Shown one piece after another: positions 1 through 6,367 of a stretch of DNA of 10,895 bases. Location: NCBI RefSeq assembly GCF_001557115.1, contig NZ_LSKQ01000222.1:1-10895 (forward strand). Reading direction: 5' to 3'. Both the position numbers and the translations under genes were made by a program. The stretch comes from Erythrobacter sp. CCH5-A1 (GTDB lineage: Bacteria; Pseudomonadota; Alphaproteobacteria; Sphingomonadales; Sphingomonadaceae). The notes below the pieces were generated by a model. It searched no databases, was not told the DNA's origin, and saw nothing but the letters and a program-made list of their open reading frames with translations. The number at the start of each line of letters is the position of its first letter. Positions within the stretch are counted from its first letter, which is position 1.

Positions 1-2330
1 CTCCCGCGCCGCGCCCCGCGCGTCCGGCCCCTGCCGGCGAGACCCCGCAGGAGCGCGTGAAGCGCCTGCAGCTTGAAGCCGAGGAAGAACGCCTGCGCCT
101 CGCCGAGGAAGCCCGCAAGCGTGAGGAAGCCGAGGCGCGCGAGCGCGAGGAGGAAGAACGCCGCCGCGCCGAAGAACGCGCCCGTGCCGAGGAAGAGGCC
201 GAGCGCCAGCGCGCCGAAGCCGCCAGCGCGCCCGCGCAGCCCGAGGCCGCGCCCGCGGCCGAGGCTCCCGCAGCCGCCGAAGATGCGCCCGCTGCCACGG
301 CGGCGAGCGCCGCCGTCCCCGCCGCGCGCCGCTTCACCCCGGTCGAACGGCCCGAGCCCAAGCGTCCCGCTGCGGTCGAAGCCAAGCCCAAGAAGAAGGA
401 CGAAAAGCGCGCGGCCCCTGCCGATGAGAGCAAGGACAACCGCCGCTCGGGCAAGCTCACCGTCACGCGCGCGCTGAACGAGGACGAAGGCCGCCGCGCC
501 CGCAGCCTCGCCGCCTTGAAGCGCGCCCGCGAGAAGGAACGCCGCGGGCAGGGCGGCCCCAGCAAGCCGCGCGAAAAGCAGGTGCGCGACGTGGTCGTCC
601 CCGAGGCGATCACCGTCAGCGAGCTCGCCAACCGCATGGCCGAGAAGGGCGCCGACCTCGTGAAGGCGCTGTTCAACATGGGCATGATGGTCACGGTCAA
701 CCAGACGATCGATCAGGACACCGCCGAGCTCCTCGTCGAGGAATTCGGCCACAACATCACCCGCGTCTCGGCGAGCGATGTCGATATCGACACCAGCGCC
801 GACGAGGATCCGATCGAGACGCAGAAGCCGCGTCCCCCGGTGGTGACGATCATGGGCCATGTCGACCACGGCAAGACCAGTCTGCTCGATGCCCTGCGCG
901 GCACCGATGTGGTGAAGGGCGAGGCCGGCGGCATCACCCAGCACATCGGCGCCTACCAGATCACCACCAAGGACAAGTCGAAGATCACCTTCCTCGACAC
1001 TCCCGGCCACGCGGCCTTCACCGAAATGCGCATGCGCGGGGCTAACGTCACCGACATCGTGGTGCTGGTGGTCGCGGGCGATGACGGGCTGATGCCGCAG
1101 ACCATCGAGGCGATCAACCACACCAAGGCGGCGGGCGTGCCGATGATCGTGGCGATCACCAAGTCGGACAAGCCCGAGTTCAACCCGCAGAAGATCCGCG
1201 AACGCCTGCTCGAGCACGAGATCGTCGTCGAGGCGATGTCGGGCGACGTGCAGGACGTGGAAGTCTCGGCCAAGACCGGCGCGGGGCTCGACAACCTGAT
1301 CGACGCGATCAACCTCCAGGCCGAACTGCTCGAGCTGAAGGCGCGGCCCGACCGCGATGCCGAGGCGACCGTGATCGAAGCCCAGCTCGACAAGGGCCGC
1401 GGGCCGGTTGCGACCGTGCTCGTCACCCGCGGGACGCTGAAGCGCGGCGATACCTTCGTGGTCGGCACGCAAAGCGGCAAGGTCCGCGCGATCGTCGACG
1501 ACAAGGGCCAGCAACTGAAGGAAGCCGGCCCCTCGATGCCGGTCGAGGTGCTCGGCCTCGGCGGGGTGCCCTCGGCGGGTGACCAGCTCACCGTGGTCGA
1601 GAACGAGCAGCGCGCCCGCGAGGTCGCCAAGTACCGTCAGGAACTCGCGACCGAAAAGCGCACGGCCCTCGCGCCGACAAATTTCGACACGATGTTCGCA
1701 GGCCTCGCCTCCAACGTCATCGAATATCCGGTGGTGGTGAAGGCGGACGTGCAGGGCTCGGTCGAAGCGATCGTCAACGCGCTTCACAACCTCTCGAACG
1801 ACGAGATCAAGGTGCGCGTGCTGAACGCAGGCGTGGGTGCGATCACCGAGAGCGACGTGCTGCTGGCGGGGGCCTCCAAGGCGCCGATCATCGGCTTCAA
1901 CGTGCGTCCCAACGCCAAGGCGCGCGAGCTCCTGAAGCGCGACAATGTGCGGATGATGTATTACGACGTCATCTACCACCTCACCGATGCGGTCGCCAAG
2001 GAGATGGCGGGCGAGCTCGGGCCGGAGCGGATTGAAACCGTTGTGGGCCGTGCAGAGGTCAAGCAGGTCTTCCCGGCGGGCAAGAAGGACAAGGCGGCAG
2101 GTCTGCTGGTGCTGGAAGGCGCGATCCGCAAGGGTCTGTTCGCGCGTCTCACTCGCGCCGACGTCATCGTCTCGGCCACCAAGATCGCCTCGCTCAGGCG
2201 CTTCAAGGACGATGTCGACGAAGTGCGCGCCGGTCTTGAATGCGGCGTGGTGCTCGAGGACACCAACGACATCAAGCCAGGCGACAACCTCGAAGTCTTC
2301 TCGGTCGAGGAGCGCGAGCGGACGCTGTGA
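1..2330 (+). CDS. infB: Translation initiation factor IF-2 (5' end outside window)
   Basis: IF2 is the GTPase that brings initiator fMet-tRNA to the 30S subunit and promotes 50S joining. The frame is open from base 3 with no stop upstream, so the GTG at 57 is internal and the true start lies left of the window. Seen in order: a Glu/Arg/Ala-rich, probably coiled-coil stretch (about 40-230), a low-complexity Ala/Pro and Lys-rich linker, an IF2_N-type domain (about 590-780), then the G domain. G-domain motifs are G1 GHVDHGKT at 855-878, G2 [10 protein letters not shown] near 921-950, G3 DTPGH at 996-1010, G4 TKSD at 1158-1169 and G5 SAK at 1266-1274. The domain II beta-barrel and the C-terminal fMet-tRNA-binding region follow. 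G4 has Thr where NKxD is usual. The TGA stop overlaps the next gene's GTG. Identification is certain; only the missing N-terminus is open. Confidence 0.98.
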   Translation, partial: PAPRPARPAPAGETPQERVKRLQLEAEEERLRLAEEARKREEAEAREREEEERRRAEERARAEEEAERQRAEAASAPAQPEAAPAAEAPAAAEDAPAATAASAAVPAARRFTPVERPEPKRPAAVEAKPKKKDEKRAAPADESKDNRRSGKLTVTRALNEDEGRRARSLAALKRAREKERRGQGGPSKPREKQVRDVVVPEAITVSELANRMAEKGADLVKALFNMGMMVTVNQTIDQDTAELLVEEFGHNITRVSASDVDIDTSADEDPIETQKPRPPVVTIMGHVDHGKTSLLDALRGTDVVKGEAGGITQHIGAYQITTKDKSKITFLDTPGHAAFTEMRMRGANVTDIVVLVVAGDDGLMPQTIEAINHTKAAGVPMIVAITKSDKPEFNPQKIRERLLEHEIVVEAMSGDVQDVEVSAKTGAGLDNLIDAINLQAELLELKARPDRDAEATVIEAQLDKGRGPVATVLVTRGTLKRGDTFVVGTQSGKVRAIVDDKGQQLKEAGPSMPVEVLGLGGVPSAGDQLTVVENEQRAREVAKYRQELATEKRTALAPTNFDTMFAGLASNVIEYPVVVKADVQGSVEAIVNALHNLSNDEIKVRVLNAGVGAITESDVLLAGASKAPIIGFNVRPNAKARELLKRDNVRMMYYDVIYHLTDAVAKEMAGELGPERIETVVGRAEVKQVFPAGKKDKAAGLLVLEGAIRKGLFARLTRADVIVSATKIASLRRFKDDVDEVRAGLECGVVLEDTNDIKPGDNLEVFSVEERERTL

Positions 2331-2773
2331 GCCTGACGGACCCGCACTACCCAGACGATGCCGGGCAGTCGCCGCACACGGCGCTGCTCGGCAGCGAGTT
2401 CGTCGGCTTCGACGACGCGAGCCAGACCGTCACCATGCGATTCACCGTGAAGCGCGAGGTCTGCACCTGGCGCGGCGGCGTGCAGGGCGGGCTGGTGGCG
2501 GGCTATCTCGATGACGTGATGGGCTATGCCTATGTCGCGGCGACCGGCGGCGTGATGGCGCCGCTTAACCTCGACATATCCATGAGCCTCATCCGCCTGA
2601 TCCCCGAGGGCGCGACCATCATCGGCAAGGGCCGGGTTGTGAAGGCGGGGCAGCGGGTCATCTTCCTCGAAGGCGAACTGCTGGGCGAGGACGGCACGAT
2701 CTACGCCCGCTCCACCTCGACCGCGATCCCGACCCCGCGCCCGACGCCGACCGCGACCGGAATGGAGCGATAA
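2327..2773 (+). CDS. PaaI-family hotdog-fold thioesterase
   Basis: Predicted 148-residue cytoplasmic hotdog-fold protein, probably an acyl-CoA thioesterase of the PaaI/4HBT type; the substrate is unknown. The segment QGGLVAGYLDDVMGYA (residues 53-68) matches the family's Gly-Gly plus Asp active-site helix, and it is followed by the expected strands (PLNLDISMSLIRLIPEG, GKGRVVKAGQRVIFLEGEL). The start is taken as GTG at 2327, sharing GTGA with the infB stop, with a GAGGAG at 2307-2312. An open frame extends upstream to 2240 inside infB, but it would add only non-homologous-looking Arg-rich residues. The next in-frame ATG (residue 37) would cut into the fold. The C-terminus ends in a short Pro/Thr-rich tail. 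The stop TAA overlaps the ATG of the DUF1697 gene by one base, so translational coupling on both sides is likely. The biological link to IF2 is unknown. Confidence 0.85.
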   Translation: MSLTDPHYPDDAGQSPHTALLGSEFVGFDDASQTVTMRFTVKREVCTWRGGVQGGLVAGYLDDVMGYAYVAATGGVMAPLNLDISMSLIRLIPEGATIIGKGRVVKAGQRVIFLEGELLGEDGTIYARSTSTAIPTPRPTPTATGMER

Positions 2774-3330
2774 TGCCCGGGGACAACCGGCGCTATCTGG
2801 CGCTGCTGGGCAGCATCAATGTGGGCGGCAACCGGATCGCCATGGCCGATCTCAGGCTTGCGCTGGAGGAGGCCGGGTTTCGCGACGTTGTGACGGTGGC
2901 AGCCAGCGGCAATGTCATTCTGAGCGACAGCCGCGATCCGGCCAGCATTGAAGTCGCGCTCGAAAGCGTGATTGCCGCGCGCTACGGGTTCAAATCCTGT
3001 GCCATGGTTCGCACCCGCGAACAGGTGCGCGCCGCGATTGACGAAAACCCGTTCCACGGCACCGGTCCGCAGCATGGGTCAGACAAGATGGTCCACTCGA
3101 TCTTCTTGAGCCGGCAACCCGACCGCGCAGATTTCGATCAGCTTGTGGCGGACCACCGCGCCCGAGGCGGCGAGCGTTTGGCGATGGGTGACCGCGTGCT
3201 GTTTCTCGATTATGTCCACGGGGTGGGTGTGTCGGACCTGTCGAACAAGACGCTGGAGCGCAGGCTCCGCTGCAGGGGCACGGCGCGCAACATGAACTCG
3301 CTCAAGAACCTCCTGTCGAAGATGACCTGA
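2773..3330 (+). CDS. DUF1697 family protein
   Basis: A 185-residue protein of the DUF1697 family, whose biochemical role is not established. The family signature is visible: [12 protein letters not shown] (residues 8-19), [26 protein letters not shown] (about 25-50), and a C-terminal [17 protein letters not shown], which corresponds to the family's 'TaRNwnTv' motif. No signal peptide or membrane segment is seen, so it is probably cytoplasmic. The start ATG lies in TAATG with the thioesterase stop, which fixes the start and suggests translational re-initiation. rbfA follows after a 4-nt gap. Its placement between infB and rbfA makes cotranscription with translation genes likely, but that alone says little about function. 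Confidence 0.88.
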   Translation: MPGDNRRYLALLGSINVGGNRIAMADLRLALEEAGFRDVVTVAASGNVILSDSRDPASIEVALESVIAARYGFKSCAMVRTREQVRAAIDENPFHGTGPQHGSDKMVHSIFLSRQPDRADFDQLVADHRARGGERLAMGDRVLFLDYVHGVGVSDLSNKTLERRLRCRGTARNMNSLKNLLSKMT

Positions 3331-3334
3331 CGCT

Positions 3335-3745
3335 ATGGCCGCCAAACAACCCTTCACCGCCGAGCAGCAATCGGTCCGCGTCCTCAAGGTGGGCGAGCGG
3401 GTGCGGCATATCCTCTCGGAACTGCTCGCGCGCGGCGAGGTGCATGACGATGTGGTGAGCGCCGCGCACATCGCGGTCACCGAGGTGCGCATGACTCCCG
3501 ACCTGCGCCATGCGACGGCTTACGTAAAGCCCTTGCTCGGCGCGGGCGACGAGGAGGTTGTTCACGCCCTCAGGCAGAACACCGCCTTCCTCCAGCGCGA
3601 GGTCGCCCAGCGCCTCGGCCTCAAATTCGCCCCCAAGCTGAAGTTCCGCAAGGACGAGAGCTTCGCCGAGGCCGACCGGATCGAAGCGCTGCTGCGCGAT
3701 CCCAAGGTGGCGCGCGATCTGGATGACGAGGACGACGACGCCTAG
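3335..3745 (+). CDS. rbfA: 30S ribosome-binding factor A
   Basis: RbfA binds the 30S subunit and helps late maturation of the 16S rRNA 5' end, and it is also a cold-adaptation factor in other bacteria. The 136-residue length is typical. The KH-like fold is recognisable: an N-terminal helix [17 protein letters not shown], the strand pair around [17 protein letters not shown], and the helix-strand segment [31 protein letters not shown]. The C-terminus is a short acidic tail (DLDDEDDDA). The gene is the last of the infB-led cluster. Its TAG stop overlaps the stop of the convergent YceI gene by two bases, so there is no room for a separate terminator. The usual neighbour truB is not adjacent: yceI and tdk lie between them. 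Confidence 0.96.
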   Translation: MAAKQPFTAEQQSVRVLKVGERVRHILSELLARGEVHDDVVSAAHIAVTEVRMTPDLRHATAYVKPLLGAGDEEVVHALRQNTAFLQREVAQRLGLKFAPKLKFRKDESFAEADRIEALLRDPKVARDLDDEDDDA

Positions 3746-4320
3746 CGCGGCAGCATGCGCGCCTTCAGCGTGATGTCGACCTTGTTGCCCACGATCAGCT
3801 GGTAGGACTTCATCCCGAACTGCCGCCGGTCGATGGTGGTGGTACCCGTGAAGCTGATCGGCATGCCGACATTGCGCAACGGATCGGCATCGAAGGTCAC
3901 CTTGAGCGTGGCGGGCTTCGTCACCCCGCGCGCGGTCAGATCGCCCGATACGGTGCCCGTGGTCGCGGTGGCGAGTTTCAGCGAGCGGCCCGTGAAGCGG
4001 ATCGTGGGATATTTCTCCACCCAGAAGAACTTCTCGCCCCGCAGCCGCGCCAGCGTGACCGAGTCGGGCGCCTGGATCGCGGTCGCATCGAAGGTCACGT
4101 CGATCACCGCCTTCTCGGGCGCGCCGGGAACGATCGTCACCGCGCCCTCCATGCGGGGAAAGCGCGCGGTCTTGCTGGAGAGGCCGAAGAAGGGGACCTT
4201 GGCCGAGACATTGCTGGCCGAGGCATCGAGCGTGTAGCGCTGCGGCGTGCTGGCGGTGTTGGCAAGCGCGAAGGCGGCCAGCAGAGGCAGCAGAAGCAGG
4301 CGGGTGAGGGGGCTCGTCAT
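3742..4320 (-). CDS. YceI-family periplasmic protein
   Basis: A secreted YceI-like lipocalin-fold protein of 192 residues. Members of the family bind isoprenoid or other lipid ligands in the periplasm, and the ligand here is unknown. A signal peptide is clear ([20 protein letters not shown], residues 1-20). The mature part has the family pattern: [31 protein letters not shown], then [33 protein letters not shown], and a C-terminal [21 protein letters not shown] chose the ATG at 4318-4320, which places the positively charged n-region directly before the hydrophobic core. An in-frame ATG at 4330-4332 would add four residues and is also possible. The longer frame up to 4383 is less likely. It is convergent with rbfA (overlapping stops) and divergent from tdk (80 nt apart). 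Confidence 0.9.
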   Translation of the reverse strand: MTSPLTRLLLLPLLAAFALANTASTPQRYTLDASASNVSAKVPFFGLSSKTARFPRMEGAVTIVPGAPEKAVIDVTFDATAIQAPDSVTLARLRGEKFFWVEKYPTIRFTGRSLKLATATTGTVSGDLTARGVTKPATLKVTFDADPLRNVGMPISFTGTTTIDRRQFGMKSYQLIVGNKVDITLKARMLPR

Positions 4321-4400
4321 ACCATTTCCCATACGCACGACCTGCGCAAAAGGTTCACATCGCGCTCGCCCCTGACGCGGCAAAGCGATAGGCAGCCGCG
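4321..4400. other. Divergent intergenic region yceI / tdk
   Basis: This 80-nt gap separates the divergently read YceI gene and tdk, so it should carry the start signals of both. I could not find a pair of -35/-10 hexamers good enough to call on either strand. A weak purine run (ATAGG at 4388-4392) precedes the tdk ATG by about 8 nt and may be its ribosome binding site. If the YceI start is at 4332, this region shrinks to 68 nt. Confidence 0.4.
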
Positions 4401-4976
4401 ATGGCCAAGCTCTACTTCTACTATGCCAGCATGAATGCAGGCAAATCCTCGCACCTGTTGCAGGCCGATTTCAACTATCGCGAGCGGGGGATGCGCACCA
4501 TGCTATGGACCGCCGCGCTCGATAGCCGCTCGGCCGGGATGGTGCGCAGCCGCATCGGGCTGGAGAGCGAGGCGCACACATTCACGCCCGCAACCGACCT
4601 GTGGGCCGAAGTGAACGCGTTCCATGACGCGGGCAAGCTCGATTGCGTGCTGGTCGACGAGGCGCAGTTTCTCTCGCCCGATCAGGTGTGGCAGCTTGCG
4701 CGTTTAGCGGACGAGGCGGGGATACCGGTTCTGTGCTATGGTCTCAGGACCGACTTTCAGGGGGCGCTGTTCCCCGGCTCGGCGGTGCTGCTGGGCATCG
4801 CGGACGCGCTGGTGGAGCTGAAGGCCGTGTGCCACTGCGGGCGCAAGGCGACCATGAACCTGCGAGTCGACGAAAGCGGCGCGGCGGTCAGGCAGGGCCG
4901 GCAGACCGAAATCGGCGGGAACGACCGCTATGTCGCGCTGTGCCGCAAGCATTTCTCCGAGGCCCTGAACGGATGA
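4401..4976 (+). CDS. tdk: Thymidine kinase (type II, TK1-like)
   Basis: Tdk phosphorylates thymidine to dTMP with ATP in the pyrimidine salvage pathway. The 191-residue protein closely follows the E. coli-type enzyme. The P-loop is ASMNAGKSS (residues 9-17). The VDEAQF segment (85-90) supplies the Walker-B-like Asp86 and the probable catalytic Glu87, and LCYGLRTDF (111-119) follows. The structural zinc site appears as Cys144 and Cys146 in CHCG plus Cys181 and His184 in CRKH. IGGNDRYVAL near the C-terminus is the substrate-loop region. The ATG stands 80 nt from the divergent YceI start. The stop overlaps the truB start as ATGA, so the two are probably cotranslated. Thymidine salvage has no obvious functional tie to tRNA modification, so the pairing may be only positional. 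Confidence 0.96.
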   Translation: MAKLYFYYASMNAGKSSHLLQADFNYRERGMRTMLWTAALDSRSAGMVRSRIGLESEAHTFTPATDLWAEVNAFHDAGKLDCVLVDEAQFLSPDQVWQLARLADEAGIPVLCYGLRTDFQGALFPGSAVLLGIADALVELKAVCHCGRKATMNLRVDESGAAVRQGRQTEIGGNDRYVALCRKHFSEALNG

Positions 4977-5908
4977 GCGCGCCGCTATCCGGCTGGCTGA
5001 TCCTCGACAAGCCGAGGGGCATGGGCAGCACGCAAGGGGTGAGCGCGGTGAAGCGCGTGCTGCGCCAGAACGGCTATGCCAAGACCAAGGTCGGCCATGG
5101 CGGCACGCTAGATCCGCTGGCCGAGGGCGTGCTGCCGATTGCCTTGGGGGAGGCAACTAAGCTTGCCGGGCGGATGCTCGATGCGAGCAAGATCTACGAG
5201 TTCACCGTGCAGTTCGGGCGGGAGACCGACACGCTCGATACGGAGGGCGCCGTGATTGCCCAGTCCGATGTGCAGCCGGGGTTCGGGCCGGTCGAGACCG
5301 TGCTGGCCGAACGTTTCACTGGCGAGATCGAGCAGATTCCGCCTGCCTATTCGGCGCTCAAGGTCGATGGCGCGCGCGCGTACGATCTGGCGCGGCGCGG
5401 CGAGGAGGTGGCGCTGCCGTCCCGCAAGGTCACGATCTACGGCTGGGAGTATGTCGCGGAAGGTTTTGTCGGCGAGTTTGATGCAAGCGAGCAGTATGCG
5501 ACTTTGCGCGTGCATGTCTCCAAGGGCACCTACATCCGCTCCCTCGCCCGCGACATTGCCCATGCGCTGGGCACCTGTGGTCATGTTACCTACCTCAGGC
5601 GCATCAAGGCCGGGCCCTTCCGGCAGGAACAAGCGATTTCGCTGGACTTCATGGAGGAAAGCGCTAAGGGCCGGGGCCTTGAACACCTCCTCCTGCCGCT
5701 GGAGGCGGGGCTGGACGACATCCCGGCCCTCGCACTCGACCAGACAAGCGCGCAGGCGGTCCGACAGGGCCGGGTGCTGTCTGGCATGCCCCACTCATCC
5801 GGGCTCTACCTCGCCAAGCTGGGCACTGTCCCGGTGGCGCTGATGGAGATTTCGGATGGCACGGCCACGGTCGTGCGCGGGTTCAACCTTCCCGATGTCG
5901 CTGAGTAA
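4973..5908 (+). CDS. truB: tRNA pseudouridine(55) synthase
   Basis: TruB converts U55 in the T-loop of tRNAs to pseudouridine. The 311-residue length fits bacterial TruB. The N-terminal segment GWLILDKPRGMGSTQGV leads to the catalytic motif GHGGTLDPLAEGVLPIALGEATK, with the nucleophilic Asp at residue 47. YSALKVDGARAYDLARRGEEV and VHVSKGTYIRSLARDIAHALGTCGHVTYLRR are the other conserved family blocks, and a small C-terminal PUA-like region follows. The ATG at 4973 overlaps the tdk TGA (ATGA). The frame is open upstream to 4643 but that is tdk read out of frame. A GAGG at 4959-4962 is a plausible ribosome binding site. rpsO follows after 12 nt, so cotranscription is likely. Confidence 0.97.
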   Translation: MSAPLSGWLILDKPRGMGSTQGVSAVKRVLRQNGYAKTKVGHGGTLDPLAEGVLPIALGEATKLAGRMLDASKIYEFTVQFGRETDTLDTEGAVIAQSDVQPGFGPVETVLAERFTGEIEQIPPAYSALKVDGARAYDLARRGEEVALPSRKVTIYGWEYVAEGFVGEFDASEQYATLRVHVSKGTYIRSLARDIAHALGTCGHVTYLRRIKAGPFRQEQAISLDFMEESAKGRGLEHLLLPLEAGLDDIPALALDQTSAQAVRQGRVLSGMPHSSGLYLAKLGTVPVALMEISDGTATVVRGFNLPDVAE

Positions 5909-5920
5909 GAGAGAACGAAT

Positions 5921-6190
5921 ATGTCGGTGACCGCCGAAAAGAAGCAGGAAGTCATTGCCTCGAACGCCCGTGATCCCAAGGACACCGGCAGCCCGGAAGT
6001 CCAGGTCGCGATCCTCACCGAGCGCATCCGCAACCTCACCGAGCACTTCAAGGATCACCACAAGGACAACCACTCGCGTCGTGGCCTCCTCATGATGGTC
6101 AACAAGCGTCGCACGCTGCTCGCCTACCTCAAGAAGAAGGATGTCGAGCGTTACAACGCCCTGATCCAGAAGCTGGGTCTGCGTAAGTAA
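5921..6190 (+). CDS. rpsO: 30S ribosomal protein S15
   Basis: S15 is a primary 16S rRNA-binding protein of the 30S platform and contacts the 50S subunit in bridge B4. The 89-residue length is exactly that of the family. The four-helix pattern is intact: [19 protein letters not shown], then [29 protein letters not shown], then a C-terminal [13 protein letters not shown]. Start ATG is 12 nt after the truB stop, with an AGAGAG purine run about 7 nt upstream. It is followed by a strong stem-loop at 6203-6228 and then pnp, the same rpsO-pnp order as in E. coli. The 12-nt leader leaves little space for the kind of S15 feedback structure known in E. coli unless it extends into truB or the coding start. 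Confidence 0.98.
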   Translation: MSVTAEKKQEVIASNARDPKDTGSPEVQVAILTERIRNLTEHFKDHHKDNHSRRGLLMMVNKRRTLLAYLKKKDVERYNALIQKLGLRK

Positions 6191-6202
6191 GAGTTTCGCG
6201 TT

Positions 6203-6228
6203 GAAAGGCGGCTCAAGGGCCGCCTTTC
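6203..6228 (+). terminator. Stem-loop after rpsO (attenuator-like)
   Basis: A perfect 10-bp inverted repeat (GAAAGGCGGC / GCCGCCTTTC) with a 6-nt loop begins 12 nt after the rpsO stop. The AAA/TTT pairs at the stem base leave a short U run inside the 3' arm, but the sequence after it (TCGCATTTGG) is not a long T tract. It may therefore be a partial terminator or an mRNA 3'-end stabiliser, allowing some read-through into pnp. Confidence 0.75.
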
Positions 6229-6236
6229 TCGCATTT

Positions 6237-6268
6237 GGGGCCCGCAGACATCCGGTCTGCCGCGCCCC
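6237..6268 (+). promoter_or_regulatory. Hairpin in pnp leader
   Basis: A second stem-loop in the rpsO-pnp gap. The inner perfect stem is GCAGAC (6244-6249) with GTCTGC (6255-6260) around a 5-nt loop. The outer stem is GGGGC (6237-6241) with GCCCC (6264-6268), separated from the inner stem by a small asymmetric internal loop. In E. coli the pnp leader hairpin is cut by RNase III and then used by PNPase to repress itself. A similar role here is an inference from position and shape only. Confidence 0.5.
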
Positions 6269-6326
6269 GGGGCCAGATCAGTGCCCCGCACCGGACCGGG
6301 ACGGTCTTTTCCCCGGCACATGAGGC

Positions 6327-6361
6327 CCCGCCCGGCAATATGGCCGCGCGGGTCAGAAGGA
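6327..6361 (+). promoter_or_regulatory. Leader hairpin and ribosome binding site of pnp
   Basis: CGGC (6333-6336) can pair with GCCG (6343-6346), and CCCG (6327-6330) with CGGG (6349-6352), around an AT-rich loop. The strong Shine-Dalgarno AGAAGGA (6355-6361) follows immediately and stands 6 nt before the pnp ATG at 6368. That Shine-Dalgarno fixes the pnp start rather than the open frame reaching back to 6281. The hairpin is short and in GC-rich DNA, so it could be chance. Confidence 0.45.
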
Positions 6362-6367
6362 AAACCA

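Noticed and set aside
73..477. A 134-residue Arg/Pro/Ala-rich + strand frame inside infB.
   Set aside because: It is the alternative frame of the repetitive Glu/Arg/Ala-coding part of infB, with no start signal or family resemblance.
953..1630. A 225-residue - strand frame within infB.
   Set aside because: It is a Ser/Arg/Thr-rich shadow translation opposite the conserved IF2 GTPase and domain II coding sequence.
5108..5794. A 228-residue - strand frame opposite truB.
   Set aside because: It has no recognisable motif or start signal and lies wholly opposite a well-supported gene.
6336..6341. CAATAT as a -10 promoter element for pnp.
   Set aside because: No acceptable -35 hexamer lies 16-19 nt upstream, and the bases fall in the loop of a possible leader hairpin.
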